Under the pieces are notes generated by a model, which saw nothing but the letters and a program-made list of their open reading frames with translations, ran no database searches and was not told where the DNA came from. This document shows, piece after piece, positions 33,511 through 40,870 of a stretch of DNA of 50,889 bases. The position numbers were made by a program, and so were the translations under genes. The DNA comes from Phycisphaerales bacterium (GTDB lineage Bacteria > Planctomycetota > Phycisphaerae > Sedimentisphaerales > Anaerobacaceae). The stretch covers positions 2,534,561-2,585,449 of the forward strand of contig CP070806.1 of assembly GCA_020343675.1 (NCBI GenBank). Reading direction: 5' to 3'. Every line of letters starts with the position of its first letter. Position 1 is the first letter of the stretch.

Positions 33511-34491
33511 ATGAGTGGAACGTTTGTTGGAATTGACGTCGGCGGAACAAATGTCAAGATTGGCCTGTTTGATGCCGAGTTGAAGCTTCTCTCCAAGACA
33601 TCGGTAACAACCGATGCGGATATGGGGCCTCAGGTCGTTATCGACAAGATGGCCAGGACCGTCGAGACACTTCTTACCGAGGCGGGCCTTTCGCTAAAGG
33701 ATATTGTCGCGGTCGGCATAGGAACGCCGGGCCCGGCTAAATACAGCGAAGGCATCATCATCCGTTCCACAAACATGCCGAAATTCAAGAACGTTCCCAT
33801 CTGCCGGATGCTCAACGAGAAGCTCGGCGCGCCGATTGTCTTCGACAACGATGCCAACGTGGCCTGCTGGGGCGAATATGCAGTGGGCGCCGGTAAGGGC
33901 GTCAAGGACATCGTTTTCTTCACCCTCGGTACAGGCATCGGGGGCGGAATTGTCAGCAACGGCGAGCTGGTCCACGGCTGCGACGAAAACGGAGCGGAAT
34001 TGGGGCACACCATCATCTATCCGGACGGCAGGCTCTGCAACTGCGGCCAGCGGGGCTGCGCCGAAGCCTATGCCTCCGCCGATTCGACGGCCAGGCGGGC
34101 CACCGAAGCGCTCGAAGCCGGAGCCGAATCCAGTTTGAGCAAAGTGCTCGACGAAAAAGGCCGGATTACCAGCAAGGACGTTTACGAACACCTCGCCTCC
34201 GGCGACAAGCTGGCCAAAGAGATAACCGACGGGACCGCCAAGGCGCTGGCGATTACCTGCATCAACATGCTGCACGCCACCGAGCCCAAGCGCATCGTTT
34301 TTGCGGGCGGAATGATCGCCGCCGGTGAGGTCTTGTTGGACGGTATCAGACGTTTCTTCAACGAACACGTCTGGACCATCAAGACCGAGTCCATCGAAAT
34401 ATGTTTTGCCACGCTCGGCGAGGACGCCGGGATCATCGGCGCCGCCGCGCTCGCTCAGTACGTCAAACGCCGAGAACGCGGTCCGCGATAG
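33511..34491 (+). CDS. ROK-family sugar kinase (glucokinase type)
   Basis: 326 residues. The phosphate-binding GIDVGGTNVKIGLF opens the protein. DNDANVACWGEY carries the catalytic Asp, LGTGIGGGIV is the second phosphate loop, and the ROK zinc motif reads ELGH...CNCGQRGCAEAY. This arrangement fits a glucose/N-acetyl-sugar kinase; glucokinase is the most common annotation. The last residues KRRERGPR are encoded by a repeat (34468-34570), so the original C-terminus may have differed. It follows galE, which suggests entry of released galactose/glucose into glycolysis. Confidence 0.88.
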   Translation: MSGTFVGIDVGGTNVKIGLFDAELKLLSKTSVTTDADMGPQVVIDKMARTVETLLTEAGLSLKDIVAVGIGTPGPAKYSEGIIIRSTNMPKFKNVPICRMLNEKLGAPIVFDNDANVACWGEYAVGAGKGVKDIVFFTLGTGIGGGIVSNGELVHGCDENGAELGHTIIYPDGRLCNCGQRGCAEAYASADSTARRATEALEAGAESSLSKVLDEKGRITSKDVYEHLASGDKLAKEITDGTAKALAITCINMLHATEPKRIVFAGGMIAAGEVLLDGIRRFFNEHVWTIKTESIEICFATLGEDAGIIGAAALAQYVKRRERGPR

Positions 34492-34570
34492 CGGCCCTGC
34501 ACTCGCCCGCCGCCCCGCCTCGCGCCGGGAGACGCGGGGGCTGGCAGGCGTCCCGAGCGAAGTCGAGGGA
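34468..34570. repeat. Island-flanking repeat, copy A
   Basis: Two blocks are shared with copy B at 39579-39644 in inverted orientation: a 16-mer at 34468-34483 and a 19-mer at 34540-34558, followed by GTCGAGGGA (34562-34570). The middle differs in length (about 56 nt here, 20 nt in B). It overlaps the last eight codons of the ROK kinase and stops 15 nt before the terminase gene ends. Confidence 0.75.
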
Positions 34571-34585
34571 CCTGGCCGTAGCCGC

Positions 34586-36043
34586 TCAATAGGGCCTCGA
34601 ACCGCCATAGGCCCTCCTTTTGGTGTTGATGAAGAAGTAACGCAGGGCGTCTATCGGATGGTCATAGACGCCGTCCTTCTCGGGGCGCTCGCTGCCCCCG
34701 CGTCTTCCTGTCGGAAGACAGGAGCGGGGGTCGGGATAGTGATAGCACTCCAGCGCCTCGATCAGTCGTGGGCAGCGGGGCGAGATGAACAGGCTCGGCG
34801 TTCCCTGCGCGTTGCGTATTGCCGAGCGGATCAGCTCGATGCCTTCGGTAATCCGGCTGGCTCTGTATCGCACGCGAATCCCCATCGCTCGCAGCTCACG
34901 CACGCAGCTCGAACCGCTCAGACCTTCTCGCTGCTGGCCCGCCGGGTCGCAGAAGGTGGCCGTGTAGGATTCCTCGGGCAACCCGAGCCATTCCTCAAGG
35001 GCCCGGACGTTCGCAGCCAGCGGCAGGCCGCGTCGAACGTATTCATCAAGGATAAAGATCGTTCCGGATGCCGTCCGTTGCATCCAGAGGCAGACGAACG
35101 GATTGACGAACCCGAAATCGATCGAGCGGTACAAAGGCAGGTCCGGATTGAACTGGATGGATTGGACGTGGACGTCACGCTCGAATTCGCTGAAGACCAG
35201 CCCCTCGCGCGACGGTCGCTCGCAGAGCATTTCCGCCTCCCAACTGGCCCGGCTCGAACGACGCATTAACGCGATGGCATCCTCGATTTTGAGGTACCCT
35301 CGCGCCAGGCGGGCCTTGCCCTGGCAGTCCGGGCGAAGCTCGCACGCATCGCAGCGACGCCGGCTGCTGCACCGCTCGATGGTCTCCCACAGGCACCACT
35401 TGAACACGGAACACCCGCTTCGTTCGGCCTGGGCGACTTCGCGGCTCATCAGGCCATAGGGCTTGTGCATGGTGCTGATCATCTCCATGCTCGCCCGCGC
35501 CGAACTCGAGCTGATTGTGGTGAACTTGGCGGCGGCCAGAACGTCCGGATCGAAAAGCTCAACCTCATCGCATCGCAGCTTCTGGACGTGCTGGCCCCGC
35601 ACGCTGGTGGCCGACTGGGTGAGCATCTCTATGGTCGAGCCGTTCTTGAATACGCAGCCTGACTTGAGCGCCGGCTTATCCAGAAAGTCGCTGTAACCGA
35701 GATTCAGAAAGTGCTGAACGTAATTGTAGAGCCGGCTGGACTGCTCGCCGGAGCCGCCTAAAATTCGAACGTGACAGCCCGGCTTGAACAGGCAATCCAA
35801 AAGCGTCGCGACCGACGCAAGCTGCGTCTTGCCGCCGGCTCGATTGGCCCAGACGATGGCATCACTGTTTGTCTTACGCCGTTTCTTTGCGTCCAGGAAG
35901 AAGCCGTGGGCCAGGTAGTCCAGCGGGCTTTGATGATCGTCGCAAATCCGCCGGTCCGGAACGTCGAGTCGCAGATGCGAACGGACGTAGTTCCTCAGTT
36001 GGGCTTTGGTTCCCGGCCGTTTCAGACGGTCATCGTGACTCAT
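34586..36043 (-). CDS. Phage terminase large subunit
   Basis: TerL packages phage DNA. The 485-residue protein has Walker A NRAGGKT (about 67-73), Walker B LRCDEVELFD (about 156-165) and coupling-motif-like TMHKPYG. The RNase H-fold nuclease follows, with Asp residues in RSIDFGFVNP (about 306-315), FCDPAGQ and DHPIDALRYF (about 461-470). A four-Cys insertion (CSSRRRCDACELRPDC, about 225-240) looks like a small zinc- or Fe-S-binding loop. A palindromic repeat is inserted in frame at residues 439-451. Its ATG overlaps the upstream gene by 4 nt. No portal or capsid gene follows; the next gene is chromosomal. Confidence 0.87.
   Translation of the reverse strand: MSHDDRLKRPGTKAQLRNYVRSHLRLDVPDRRICDDHQSPLDYLAHGFFLDAKKRRKTNSDAIVWANRAGGKTQLASVATLLDCLFKPGCHVRILGGSGEQSSRLYNYVQHFLNLGYSDFLDKPALKSGCVFKNGSTIEMLTQSATSVRGQHVQKLRCDEVELFDPDVLAAAKFTTISSSSARASMEMISTMHKPYGLMSREVAQAERSGCSVFKWCLWETIERCSSRRRCDACELRPDCQGKARLARGYLKIEDAIALMRRSSRASWEAEMLCERPSREGLVFSEFERDVHVQSIQFNPDLPLYRSIDFGFVNPFVCLWMQRTASGTIFILDEYVRRGLPLAANVRALEEWLGLPEESYTATFCDPAGQQREGLSGSSCVRELRAMGIRVRYRASRITEGIELIRSAIRNAQGTPSLFISPRCPRLIEALECYHYPDPRSCLPTGRRGGSERPEKDGVYDHPIDALRYFFINTKRRAYGGSRPY
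34695..34730. repeat. Palindromic element inside the terminase gene
   Basis: CCCCCGC (34695-34701) pairs with GCGGGGG (34724-34730), and inside it GTCTTCC (34702-34708) pairs with GGAAGAC (34713-34719) around a TGTC loop, with a 4-nt bulge. It is read through in frame as RSCLPTGRRGG in TerL, between the nuclease motifs. Confidence 0.75.
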
Positions 36044-36315
36044 GCAACACCTCTCGTTTCAGCAGGGACCGCCTCGCGTTTGACCGCGTAGTACCGGCAA
36101 ATCTTCCGGAACAGCTTCCAGTCATCCTCGAGCTCGTAGAAAGCCAGCAGGACCTTTTTGTCCACCGGCGACAACGTCTGAAAGCGGATGTAGAACGCCG
36201 CTTCAGTGCGAGGGGTCTTTTCGAAATGCTTTAGCGCTCGGTACCATTCCTGCCGTCCCGAACACAGGGGCTCGCAGGGCCGGCGTCTCTCATAGTCCAG
36301 TTGAATCGATGACAT
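36040..36315 (-). CDS. Small phage-type protein paired with the terminase
   Basis: 91 residues with no family I can name. It is rich in charged residues and probably helical (TEAAFYIRFQTLSPVDKKVLLAFYELEDDWKLFRKICRYYAVKR). Position directly before TerL with an ATGA overlap is where a small terminase subunit normally lies, and the size is compatible, but no HTH is obvious. AAGGAG lies 8 nt before the ATG. The 241 nt upstream hold no gene. Confidence 0.65.
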   Translation of the reverse strand: MSSIQLDYERRRPCEPLCSGRQEWYRALKHFEKTPRTEAAFYIRFQTLSPVDKKVLLAFYELEDDWKLFRKICRYYAVKREAVPAETRGVA

Positions 36316-36556
36316 GATGATTCTCCTTGATCAAACTCGAAATCCTAATCTCTAAATCCGAAACAATATCTAATGACCAAAACCCGAATCTTCAAAACAG
36401 CACGTTTTGGTCCTTCGAGAATTTGAATTTTCAATTTGTTTAGGATTTAGCGGTCCTTCGCCTGCTCGGAAACCGACCGGGTCCGCGTGTGCAACGGCAA
36501 AAAGGCTCCTGACCCCTTTTCTCCCCTTTTCTCTCGTGCTTCATGCTTTGTTCCTC

Positions 36557-37309
36557 TCAAGCACAAATGGCGTAACGGGTTTTGTTGTACGAGACGCACA
36601 GCACGTTCTCTAAAGCGATAAAACGGTATTCTTTCTTTCGCACGTCATAGACGCCTAACAGGTCGCGCTGCTCCGGATCGAAGAGCATCCCGTCGCCTTT
36701 GAGGTCCTTCATGACGCCCGTTCGACTGACCATGTGGCGCTCGGCGCCGTCGGACCGGCGGGCAAAGACCACGCTGAAGATCCTGCCTTTCGTCGCTTTG
36801 AGAAAGCCCGAGAGATTCTCGCGCTTAATCCGTTTGGGAAAGTTCAGGAAACCGGGATACTGCACGTTACGGCGCAGCACGTCATCGACCGCCAGCGCCG
36901 CGACGATTTCGCTGTCCAGCCTGAGATGGATCCATGAATGACCGTACGGGCCGACTTGCGCGTGCCACTTACGGTTCGACCGATCCCAGGACACGCCCCG
37001 AAACCGGCTGGAGACTCCCGAAAGCTTCTTTCTCCTGTTAAGGGCGTTCTGACTGCGGCTGACCACACGCAGATTCGCGCGTCGATTGTCCCTTCGGTCC
37101 TGATTGATATGATCGACATCGAGCCCCTTCGGCGGTGACATGAGCCACCGGTGAAGCGATGTGGACCGGCGGGCATCGGTCAATTTGACGTAGCCCGTGC
37201 TACGGTCGGCGAAAAGGACCTTGCCCGCCAGGAAGGGCTCCACGTCCGGATCGACCTTTGTCGTTCCACCGTCAGTGACCGGCAATTCGACGTACTTGTG
37301 CTTTTTCAT
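36557..37309 (-). CDS. HNH-AP2 endonuclease-like protein with a C-terminal SH3-like domain
   Basis: 250 residues, three parts. Residues about 50-95 are an HNH nuclease of the AP2-linked kind (LHRWLMSPPKGLDVDHINQD, then NRRANLRVVSRSQN). Residues about 100-150 are an AP2-type DNA-binding fold (RFRGVSWDRSNRKWHAQVG). Residues about 160-250 resemble the small SH3-barrel module found in many phage proteins (GRIFSVVFARRSDGAERHMV, FDPEQRDLLGVYDVRKKEYR). The first two parts match homing or group I HNH proteins; the third would add a protein or DNA contact. GGGAGG lies just before the ATG, and the gene overlaps the one upstream by 4 nt. Confidence 0.8.
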   Translation of the reverse strand: MKKHKYVELPVTDGGTTKVDPDVEPFLAGKVLFADRSTGYVKLTDARRSTSLHRWLMSPPKGLDVDHINQDRRDNRRANLRVVSRSQNALNRRKKLSGVSSRFRGVSWDRSNRKWHAQVGPYGHSWIHLRLDSEIVAALAVDDVLRRNVQYPGFLNFPKRIKRENLSGFLKATKGRIFSVVFARRSDGAERHMVSRTGVMKDLKGDGMLFDPEQRDLLGVYDVRKKEYRFIALENVLCVSYNKTRYAICA

Positions 37310-37518
37310 TGCCCCGCCTCCCGATTCGAGTTATCCGCCTGAAAGGCTATACGCCCAAGCGTATCGGACGCATCGACGCGCGGGCTTTCCCAGCCCAGCG
37401 CTTCGGCCGCCGATAACGCCAGAGCCATCGCCTCATCCATGGCATGCGCAAGGCCATAGAAACTCTGGCAAACAAGCGTCTCGTGTTTGCCTCGAACGGT
37501 AATGCGGTACAGTTCCAT
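37306..37518 (-). CDS. Small phage-like protein
   Basis: 70 residues (MELYRITVRGKHETLVCQSFYGLAHAMDEAMALALSAAE and onward), unrecognised, mostly helical after a first strand. The ATG at 37518 follows GGAG by 5 nt, better than the in-frame start at 37524. ATGA overlap with the HNH gene implies co-translation. Confidence 0.6.
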   Translation of the reverse strand: MELYRITVRGKHETLVCQSFYGLAHAMDEAMALALSAAEALGWESPRVDASDTLGRIAFQADNSNREAGQ

Positions 37519-37529
37519 AGTCACTCCTT

Positions 37530-37793
37530 TCAGTTGGGATAATTGAGCTCCTTCTTGAGCAGGCTCATGAACAGGGCAGCGGGATTGCGAACGCCCGGTC
37601 CGGCCGCTTCGTGAGCGAAGTCAATCACAACCGGGAAGATATGCTCGTTGAAATCGCCGGCCTCGACCTTGCGAGCCAGCCATTGAGCGACGTTGCGAAA
37701 ACCGGTGCGGTCCGACTGACTCTTCGGCGGAATGATGGTCACCAGCGTCTGGCGGAAGGCGGCGGCTCGGGTTTGGGGCGAAATCGAAATCAT
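37530..37793 (-). CDS. Small phage-like protein
   Basis: 87 residues, unrecognised, basic and helical (FRQTLVTIIPPKSQSDRTGFRNVAQWLARKV). It ends 12 nt before the next small gene. No good Shine-Dalgarno is seen before the ATG. The 57 nt between it and the mirror repeat hold tandem AATTCG units on the plus strand. Confidence 0.55.
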   Translation of the reverse strand: MISISPQTRAAAFRQTLVTIIPPKSQSDRTGFRNVAQWLARKVEAGDFNEHIFPVVIDFAHEAAGPGVRNPAALFMSLLKKELNYPN

Positions 37794-37850
37794 GGGACGC
37801 AGTCCTCGAAGTACGAGAGTCGTTTCGAATTCGAATTCGTAATTCGAGAG

Positions 37851-37901
37851 TTTCTCTCTCTTTTTCTTTCTTTGTTACTTTCTTTCTTTTTCTCTCTCTT
37901 T
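37851..37901. repeat. Perfect 23-nt polypyrimidine mirror repeat
   Basis: The plus strand reads 23 pyrimidines (37851-37873), GTTAC, then the same 23 bases in reversed order (37879-37901). No purine interrupts either arm. Homopurine/homopyrimidine mirror symmetry is the sequence requirement for intramolecular triplex (H-DNA). It covers the last codons and the stop of the zinc-finger gene (stop at 37877-37875). Confidence 0.9.
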
Positions 37902-38489
37902 GTCGAGGTCGCGCAGGACGCCGTTGACCATGACCAGCTCGGCGCGCCTGAGCGTCTGTGACAGCGGCCCGTCCTGGCGCAGGGCTTTCATCGAAAAGCC
38001 AAGGCGTCCGATCCTGTCATGGGCCTCGAGCTCGCTCAGCGAGCCGTCTCGCGCTTCGGTCAGGGCTTGGATCAGATCTTCGGCGTAGCTCTCCCAGAGC
38101 CTGCGGATGATCCCGCGATCCGGCACCGTCTCAAGTGCCTGCGCGCCTTCGGTGTTCGATGGTGACATAAAATCTCCTTTCAGCTCTTGCTCTGCTCGTT
38201 TGCGTAGTCGCAAATACGCTCGTAAATCATCGCGGCTGCCCGATGCAGCCGCTTTCTCGCACGCCCGCTCGATGGCCCGCTGCAGGCAATCCTCTTGACA
38301 AATCGTCTCTGCAGTCTGCGGGTGTTCGCTCAGGCATCTCGAACAACCGTATCGCCCGCAGATTTCGCAGCGTATCTGGTCCTCGATGCGTATCTTGGCC
38401 TGGCAGCTGATGCAAGTAGTCGTGGACGCAGGGCTTTGAGGCAGGCCATATTTTTCTGTTTTGAGAATGTCGGGATGTGTCATGTTCAT
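37875..38489 (-). CDS. Cysteine-rich zinc-finger protein
   Basis: 204 residues from ATG 38489 (in-frame alternatives at 38507 and 38483; GAGG lies 8 nt before 38489). The N-terminal half carries a treble-type cysteine array: CISC, CEIC, CSRC, then CQEDC (about residues 26-68), likely two zinc sites. Residues about 75-110 are a basic helix (LRAYLRLRKRAEQEL). The C-terminal half is helical and ends DKEREKERK, coded by the right arm of the mirror repeat. No family recognised. It belongs to the minus-strand phage-like run. Confidence 0.65.
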   Translation of the reverse strand: MNMTHPDILKTEKYGLPQSPASTTTCISCQAKIRIEDQIRCEICGRYGCSRCLSEHPQTAETICQEDCLQRAIERACEKAAASGSRDDLRAYLRLRKRAEQELKGDFMSPSNTEGAQALETVPDRGIIRRLWESYAEDLIQALTEARDGSLSELEAHDRIGRLGFSMKALRQDGPLSQTLRRAELVMVNGVLRDLDKEREKERK

Positions 38490-38623
38490 CGCAATGGCCT
38501 CACACATTAACGCTCATGTTCGAATTCCTGCACGATTATGCTAAACCCCACTTTTTTACGGACCTTACGAACGACACAAGACGCAAGAGACAAGACGCAA
38601 GCCACCGGACGCAGCACCGCACC

Positions 38624-38708
38624 TGTCATTGCGAGCCGACCGAAGGTTGGCGCGGCAATCTCAAGCTCTGCGAACGTCTGAGATTGCTTCGCTTCGCTCG
38701 CAATGACA
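38624..38708. mobile_element. MITE-like inverted-repeat element
   Basis: 85 bp with perfect 13-bp terminal inverted repeats TGTCATTGCGAGC (38624-38636) and GCTCGCAATGACA (38696-38708), plus inner partial complementarity (GGCAATCTCA with TGAGATTGC). This kind of TCATTGCGAGC repeat is common between genes in several phyla. It lies in the 403-nt non-coding gap 38490-38892, which I otherwise see as gene-free apart from a hairpin and an isolated TTGACA. Confidence 0.75.
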
Positions 38709-38851
38709 AGCGGCGCTCGCAAAAAAATTCTCAAAGAACACTTGACAAATACGACTCTATACTTACTATATCGTACTGATGAGGTCAAGAACTTTAGGGA
38801 TTTGCTGGAGAAAATGAAGTTATTTTCGGGCTTTGCAGAAGAACCGGTAGG

Positions 38852-38872
38852 GTGGGCAGGAAACCTGCCCAC
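38852..38872. repeat. Hairpin repeat, copy 1
   Basis: Perfect 9-bp stem GTGGGCAGG / CCTGCCCAC with an AAA loop, preceded by GTAGG and followed by GCGGTTTC. The same plan occurs at 39167-39188. No T run follows on either strand, so it is a repeat hairpin rather than a classical terminator. Confidence 0.7.
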
Positions 38873-38892
38873 GCGGTTTCTGCTACGTTGTC

Positions 38893-39141
38893 TTATAGCA
38901 TGTTCTTTTCGACGAGGTGGTCGAGAGCGGTCATGCAGATCTGGCCTTTTGATTTGGTGCCCATTTTAGTGTGCAGCAGGAAGACAAATTGCCGTGCTGA
39001 GCCTGGGCTGACTCCAAGAGCCTCTGCCAACTCGGCGGTTGAGTCAACGTGCCCGAGCAGCAGTTGTACGACTTCGATCTGGCGTGGGCTCAGGCCGAAA
39101 TGCTCTTTGACTTCCCGGAGTTGTCTGTCTGTAAGTTCCAT
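38893..39141 (-). CDS. Small LuxR/GerE-type HTH protein
   Basis: 82 residues consisting of little more than an HTH: LSPRQIEVVQLLLGHVDSTAELAEALGVSPGSARQFVFLLHTKMGTKSKGQ is the four-helix LuxR-type pattern, including the SPRQ-EV start. The C-terminus is a short helix. No receiver or ligand domain is attached. It is the first minus-strand gene of the island and lies between the two hairpin repeats, so it may regulate the island. Start has no clear Shine-Dalgarno. Confidence 0.75.
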   Translation of the reverse strand: MELTDRQLREVKEHFGLSPRQIEVVQLLLGHVDSTAELAEALGVSPGSARQFVFLLHTKMGTKSKGQICMTALDHLVEKNML

Positions 39142-39166
39142 AATCTAAGGGACTTGGACTCGTAGG

Positions 39167-39188
39167 ATGGGCAGCTTTTGCTGCCCAT
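39167..39188. repeat. Hairpin repeat, copy 2
   Basis: Perfect 9-bp stem ATGGGCAGC / GCTGCCCAT with a TTTT loop, preceded by GTAGG and followed by GTGGTTCC, as at 38852-38872 and in the same orientation. It lies in the 216-nt divergent gap between the HTH gene and the plus-strand zinc-ribbon gene. Confidence 0.7.
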
Positions 39189-39357
39189 GTGGTTCCTTAT
39201 GGCCTTCGGCCAGATTCCGAGTCAAGGAGATTTTTTGTTTTTTTGGGGATTTTGCCATCAACATTTGCGCTGCGCCGTTCGCCATACGCTATGGAGAGGT
39301 CTATCCATTGCCCAGGCCCGGTGCCATACGCAAGTCCGATAACTCTCAGGTGACTTC

Positions 39358-39576
39358 ATGCCCAACGATTGCACAACGGTTGGCACTGTTATAACGGGCC
39401 TGTGTTTGCATTGCAAGCAGTGCCACTGCGTTTTTTATCGTTTCCTTCCGGGCGTCCTGCGGCGCGTCGCCGGACGCCTGCTCAGCTCTGAGCCCGGCGG
39501 GCCCGAACTCGAGTATCAGGCCGCCGGCTGCCCCGACTGCGGCTCCACCGACCTGTGGCTCTATGAAACCCTGTGA
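39358..39576 (+). CDS. Small zinc-ribbon protein
   Basis: 72 residues with CLHCKQCHCVFYR near residue 15 and GCPDCGSTDLWLYE at the C-terminus, a typical two-knuckle zinc ribbon of phage or small regulatory proteins. AGGTG lies 5 nt before the ATG. It runs opposite to the other island genes, and its stop codon is 2 nt before repeat copy B. It overlaps the 3' end of ackA (which reads through copy B) on the other strand. Function unknown. Confidence 0.6.
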   Translation: MPNDCTTVGTVITGLCLHCKQCHCVFYRFLPGVLRRVAGRLLSSEPGGPELEYQAAGCPDCGSTDLWLYETL

Positions 39577-40832
39577 GATCCCTCGACAAGCTCGGGACGC
39601 CTGCCAGCGCAGGCCCCGCACGACGCGGGACCGCGTTCTCGGCGATTGGCAAGCTCATACGTATCGTTGGCAATGGCGGCCTGCTCATTTGTGGGGATGA
39701 CAAAGACCTTCACCTCGCTGTCGGCGGTGCTGATTTCGGCTTCTGTTGCCACGGCGGCCCGGTTCGCAGCGTGGTCAAGCCGCACACCGATCTGGGCAAC
39801 CGTGTTGCAGATGCGCTCGCGCAACAAGACGGCATGTTCACCGATTCCACCCGTGAAGACGATCGCATCGACGTTGTCCATCACGACGGCATAGGCGCCG
39901 ATGTATTTCTTGATGCGGTAGCAGAAAACGTCGATCGCAAGTCTCGCCCGTGTATGGTCTTTCTCGGCTAATTCTTCGAGGTTCCTGACGTCATTTGAGA
40001 CTCCGGAGATGCCGAGCAAGCCGCTGTGTTTGTTGCACAGGTCCTTCATCTGGTTCACGTCGTATCCCTTGTCGGCCAGATAAAAGAGAATCGCCGGGTC
40101 AAGGTCGCCCGAGCGCGTCCCCATCGGGACGCCTTCCAGGGGCGTCAGGCCCATAGAGGTATCGATGGACCTGCCGTTCTTGACGGCCGTGACGGAGCAG
40201 CCGTTGCCGAGATGGCAGGTAATCGCGTTGATATCGTATTTTCCCCTTCCCATCAGTGCGGCGGCCCGCCGGGCCACGTACCGGTGCGAGATGCCGTGAA
40301 AGCCGTACCTGCGGATGCCGTACTTCTGGTAAAGCTCATAGGGCAAAGCATACATGTACGCCACCTCGGGGATCGTGGCGTGAAATGCCGTGTCGAAGCA
40401 CGCCACCTGCTTTGCATCGGGCAGATGACACTGGGCAGCCAGAATACCGTCGAGGTTCGGGGGATTGTGCAGCGGGGCCAGGTCCGCAAATTTCTCGATG
40501 GAGGCGATGACCTTCTCGTCAATAATCACAGAACCGGTAAACTCTTCACCTCCGTGAACCACCCTGTGGCCGACGGCGTCAATCTCGGATACTTGCCGAA
40601 GGACTCCCACTTGCTCATCGACCAGGGTCTCGAATATGAGTTCCATGGCCCGGGCGACGTTCCGGACTTCTGCGGGTCTTGTGCACGTTTGGCCGCCGGA
40701 AGAATGAGAAAGCTCGGAAGTCTGCTCGCCGATTCTCTCGACATACCCCGAGGCAAGTACCTCTGCGTGCGGCATCTGGTAAAGATGATACTTGACCGAG
40801 GAGCTGCCTGCGTTTATCACCAGTACCTTCAC
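39561..40832 (-). CDS. ackA: Acetate kinase
   Basis: Converts acetyl phosphate and ADP to acetate and ATP. The protein has the N-terminal VLVINAGSSSVKYHLY, GHRVVHGGEEF, FDTAFHATIPEVAYMYALPYELYQKYGIRRYGFHGISHRY, HLGNGCSVTAV and FTGGIGEHA, all ASKHA acetate-kinase signatures. Start is a GTG at 40832. At 423 residues it is about 20 longer than usual: after IANDTYELA the chain continues NRRERGPASCGACAGRRPELVEG and onward, which is the translation of repeat copy B. It follows pta by 38 nt. Confidence 0.95.
   Translation of the reverse strand: MKVLVINAGSSSVKYHLYQMPHAEVLASGYVERIGEQTSELSHSSGGQTCTRPAEVRNVARAMELIFETLVDEQVGVLRQVSEIDAVGHRVVHGGEEFTGSVIIDEKVIASIEKFADLAPLHNPPNLDGILAAQCHLPDAKQVACFDTAFHATIPEVAYMYALPYELYQKYGIRRYGFHGISHRYVARRAAALMGRGKYDINAITCHLGNGCSVTAVKNGRSIDTSMGLTPLEGVPMGTRSGDLDPAILFYLADKGYDVNQMKDLCNKHSGLLGISGVSNDVRNLEELAEKDHTRARLAIDVFCYRIKKYIGAYAVVMDNVDAIVFTGGIGEHAVLLRERICNTVAQIGVRLDHAANRAAVATEAEISTADSEVKVFVIPTNEQAAIANDTYELANRRERGPASCGACAGRRPELVEGSHRVS
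39579..39644. repeat. Island-flanking repeat, copy B
   Basis: The reverse complement of copy A's shared blocks: TCCCTCGAC (39579-39587), the 19-mer (39590-39608) and the 16-mer (39629-39644). It is read on the minus strand as the last codons of ackA (RRERGP ... RRPELVEG). Together with copy A it forms inverted repeats about 5.1 kb apart. Confidence 0.75.
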
Positions 40833-40870
40833 TGTCCTTGTCTCCCTTTCAAACGAAACGTCGATTTGCC

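Noticed and set aside
38741..38780. Plus-strand TTGACA followed by TATATC as a promoter
   Set aside because: Spacing is 19 nt for the better -10, and no gene on the plus strand follows before the antisense HTH gene; could be an antisense RNA but unsupported.
38507..38872. 121-codon minus-strand ORF between the zinc-finger and HTH genes
   Set aside because: It is the translation of the MITE-like element (VIASEAKQSQ is the usual readout of that repeat), not a gene.
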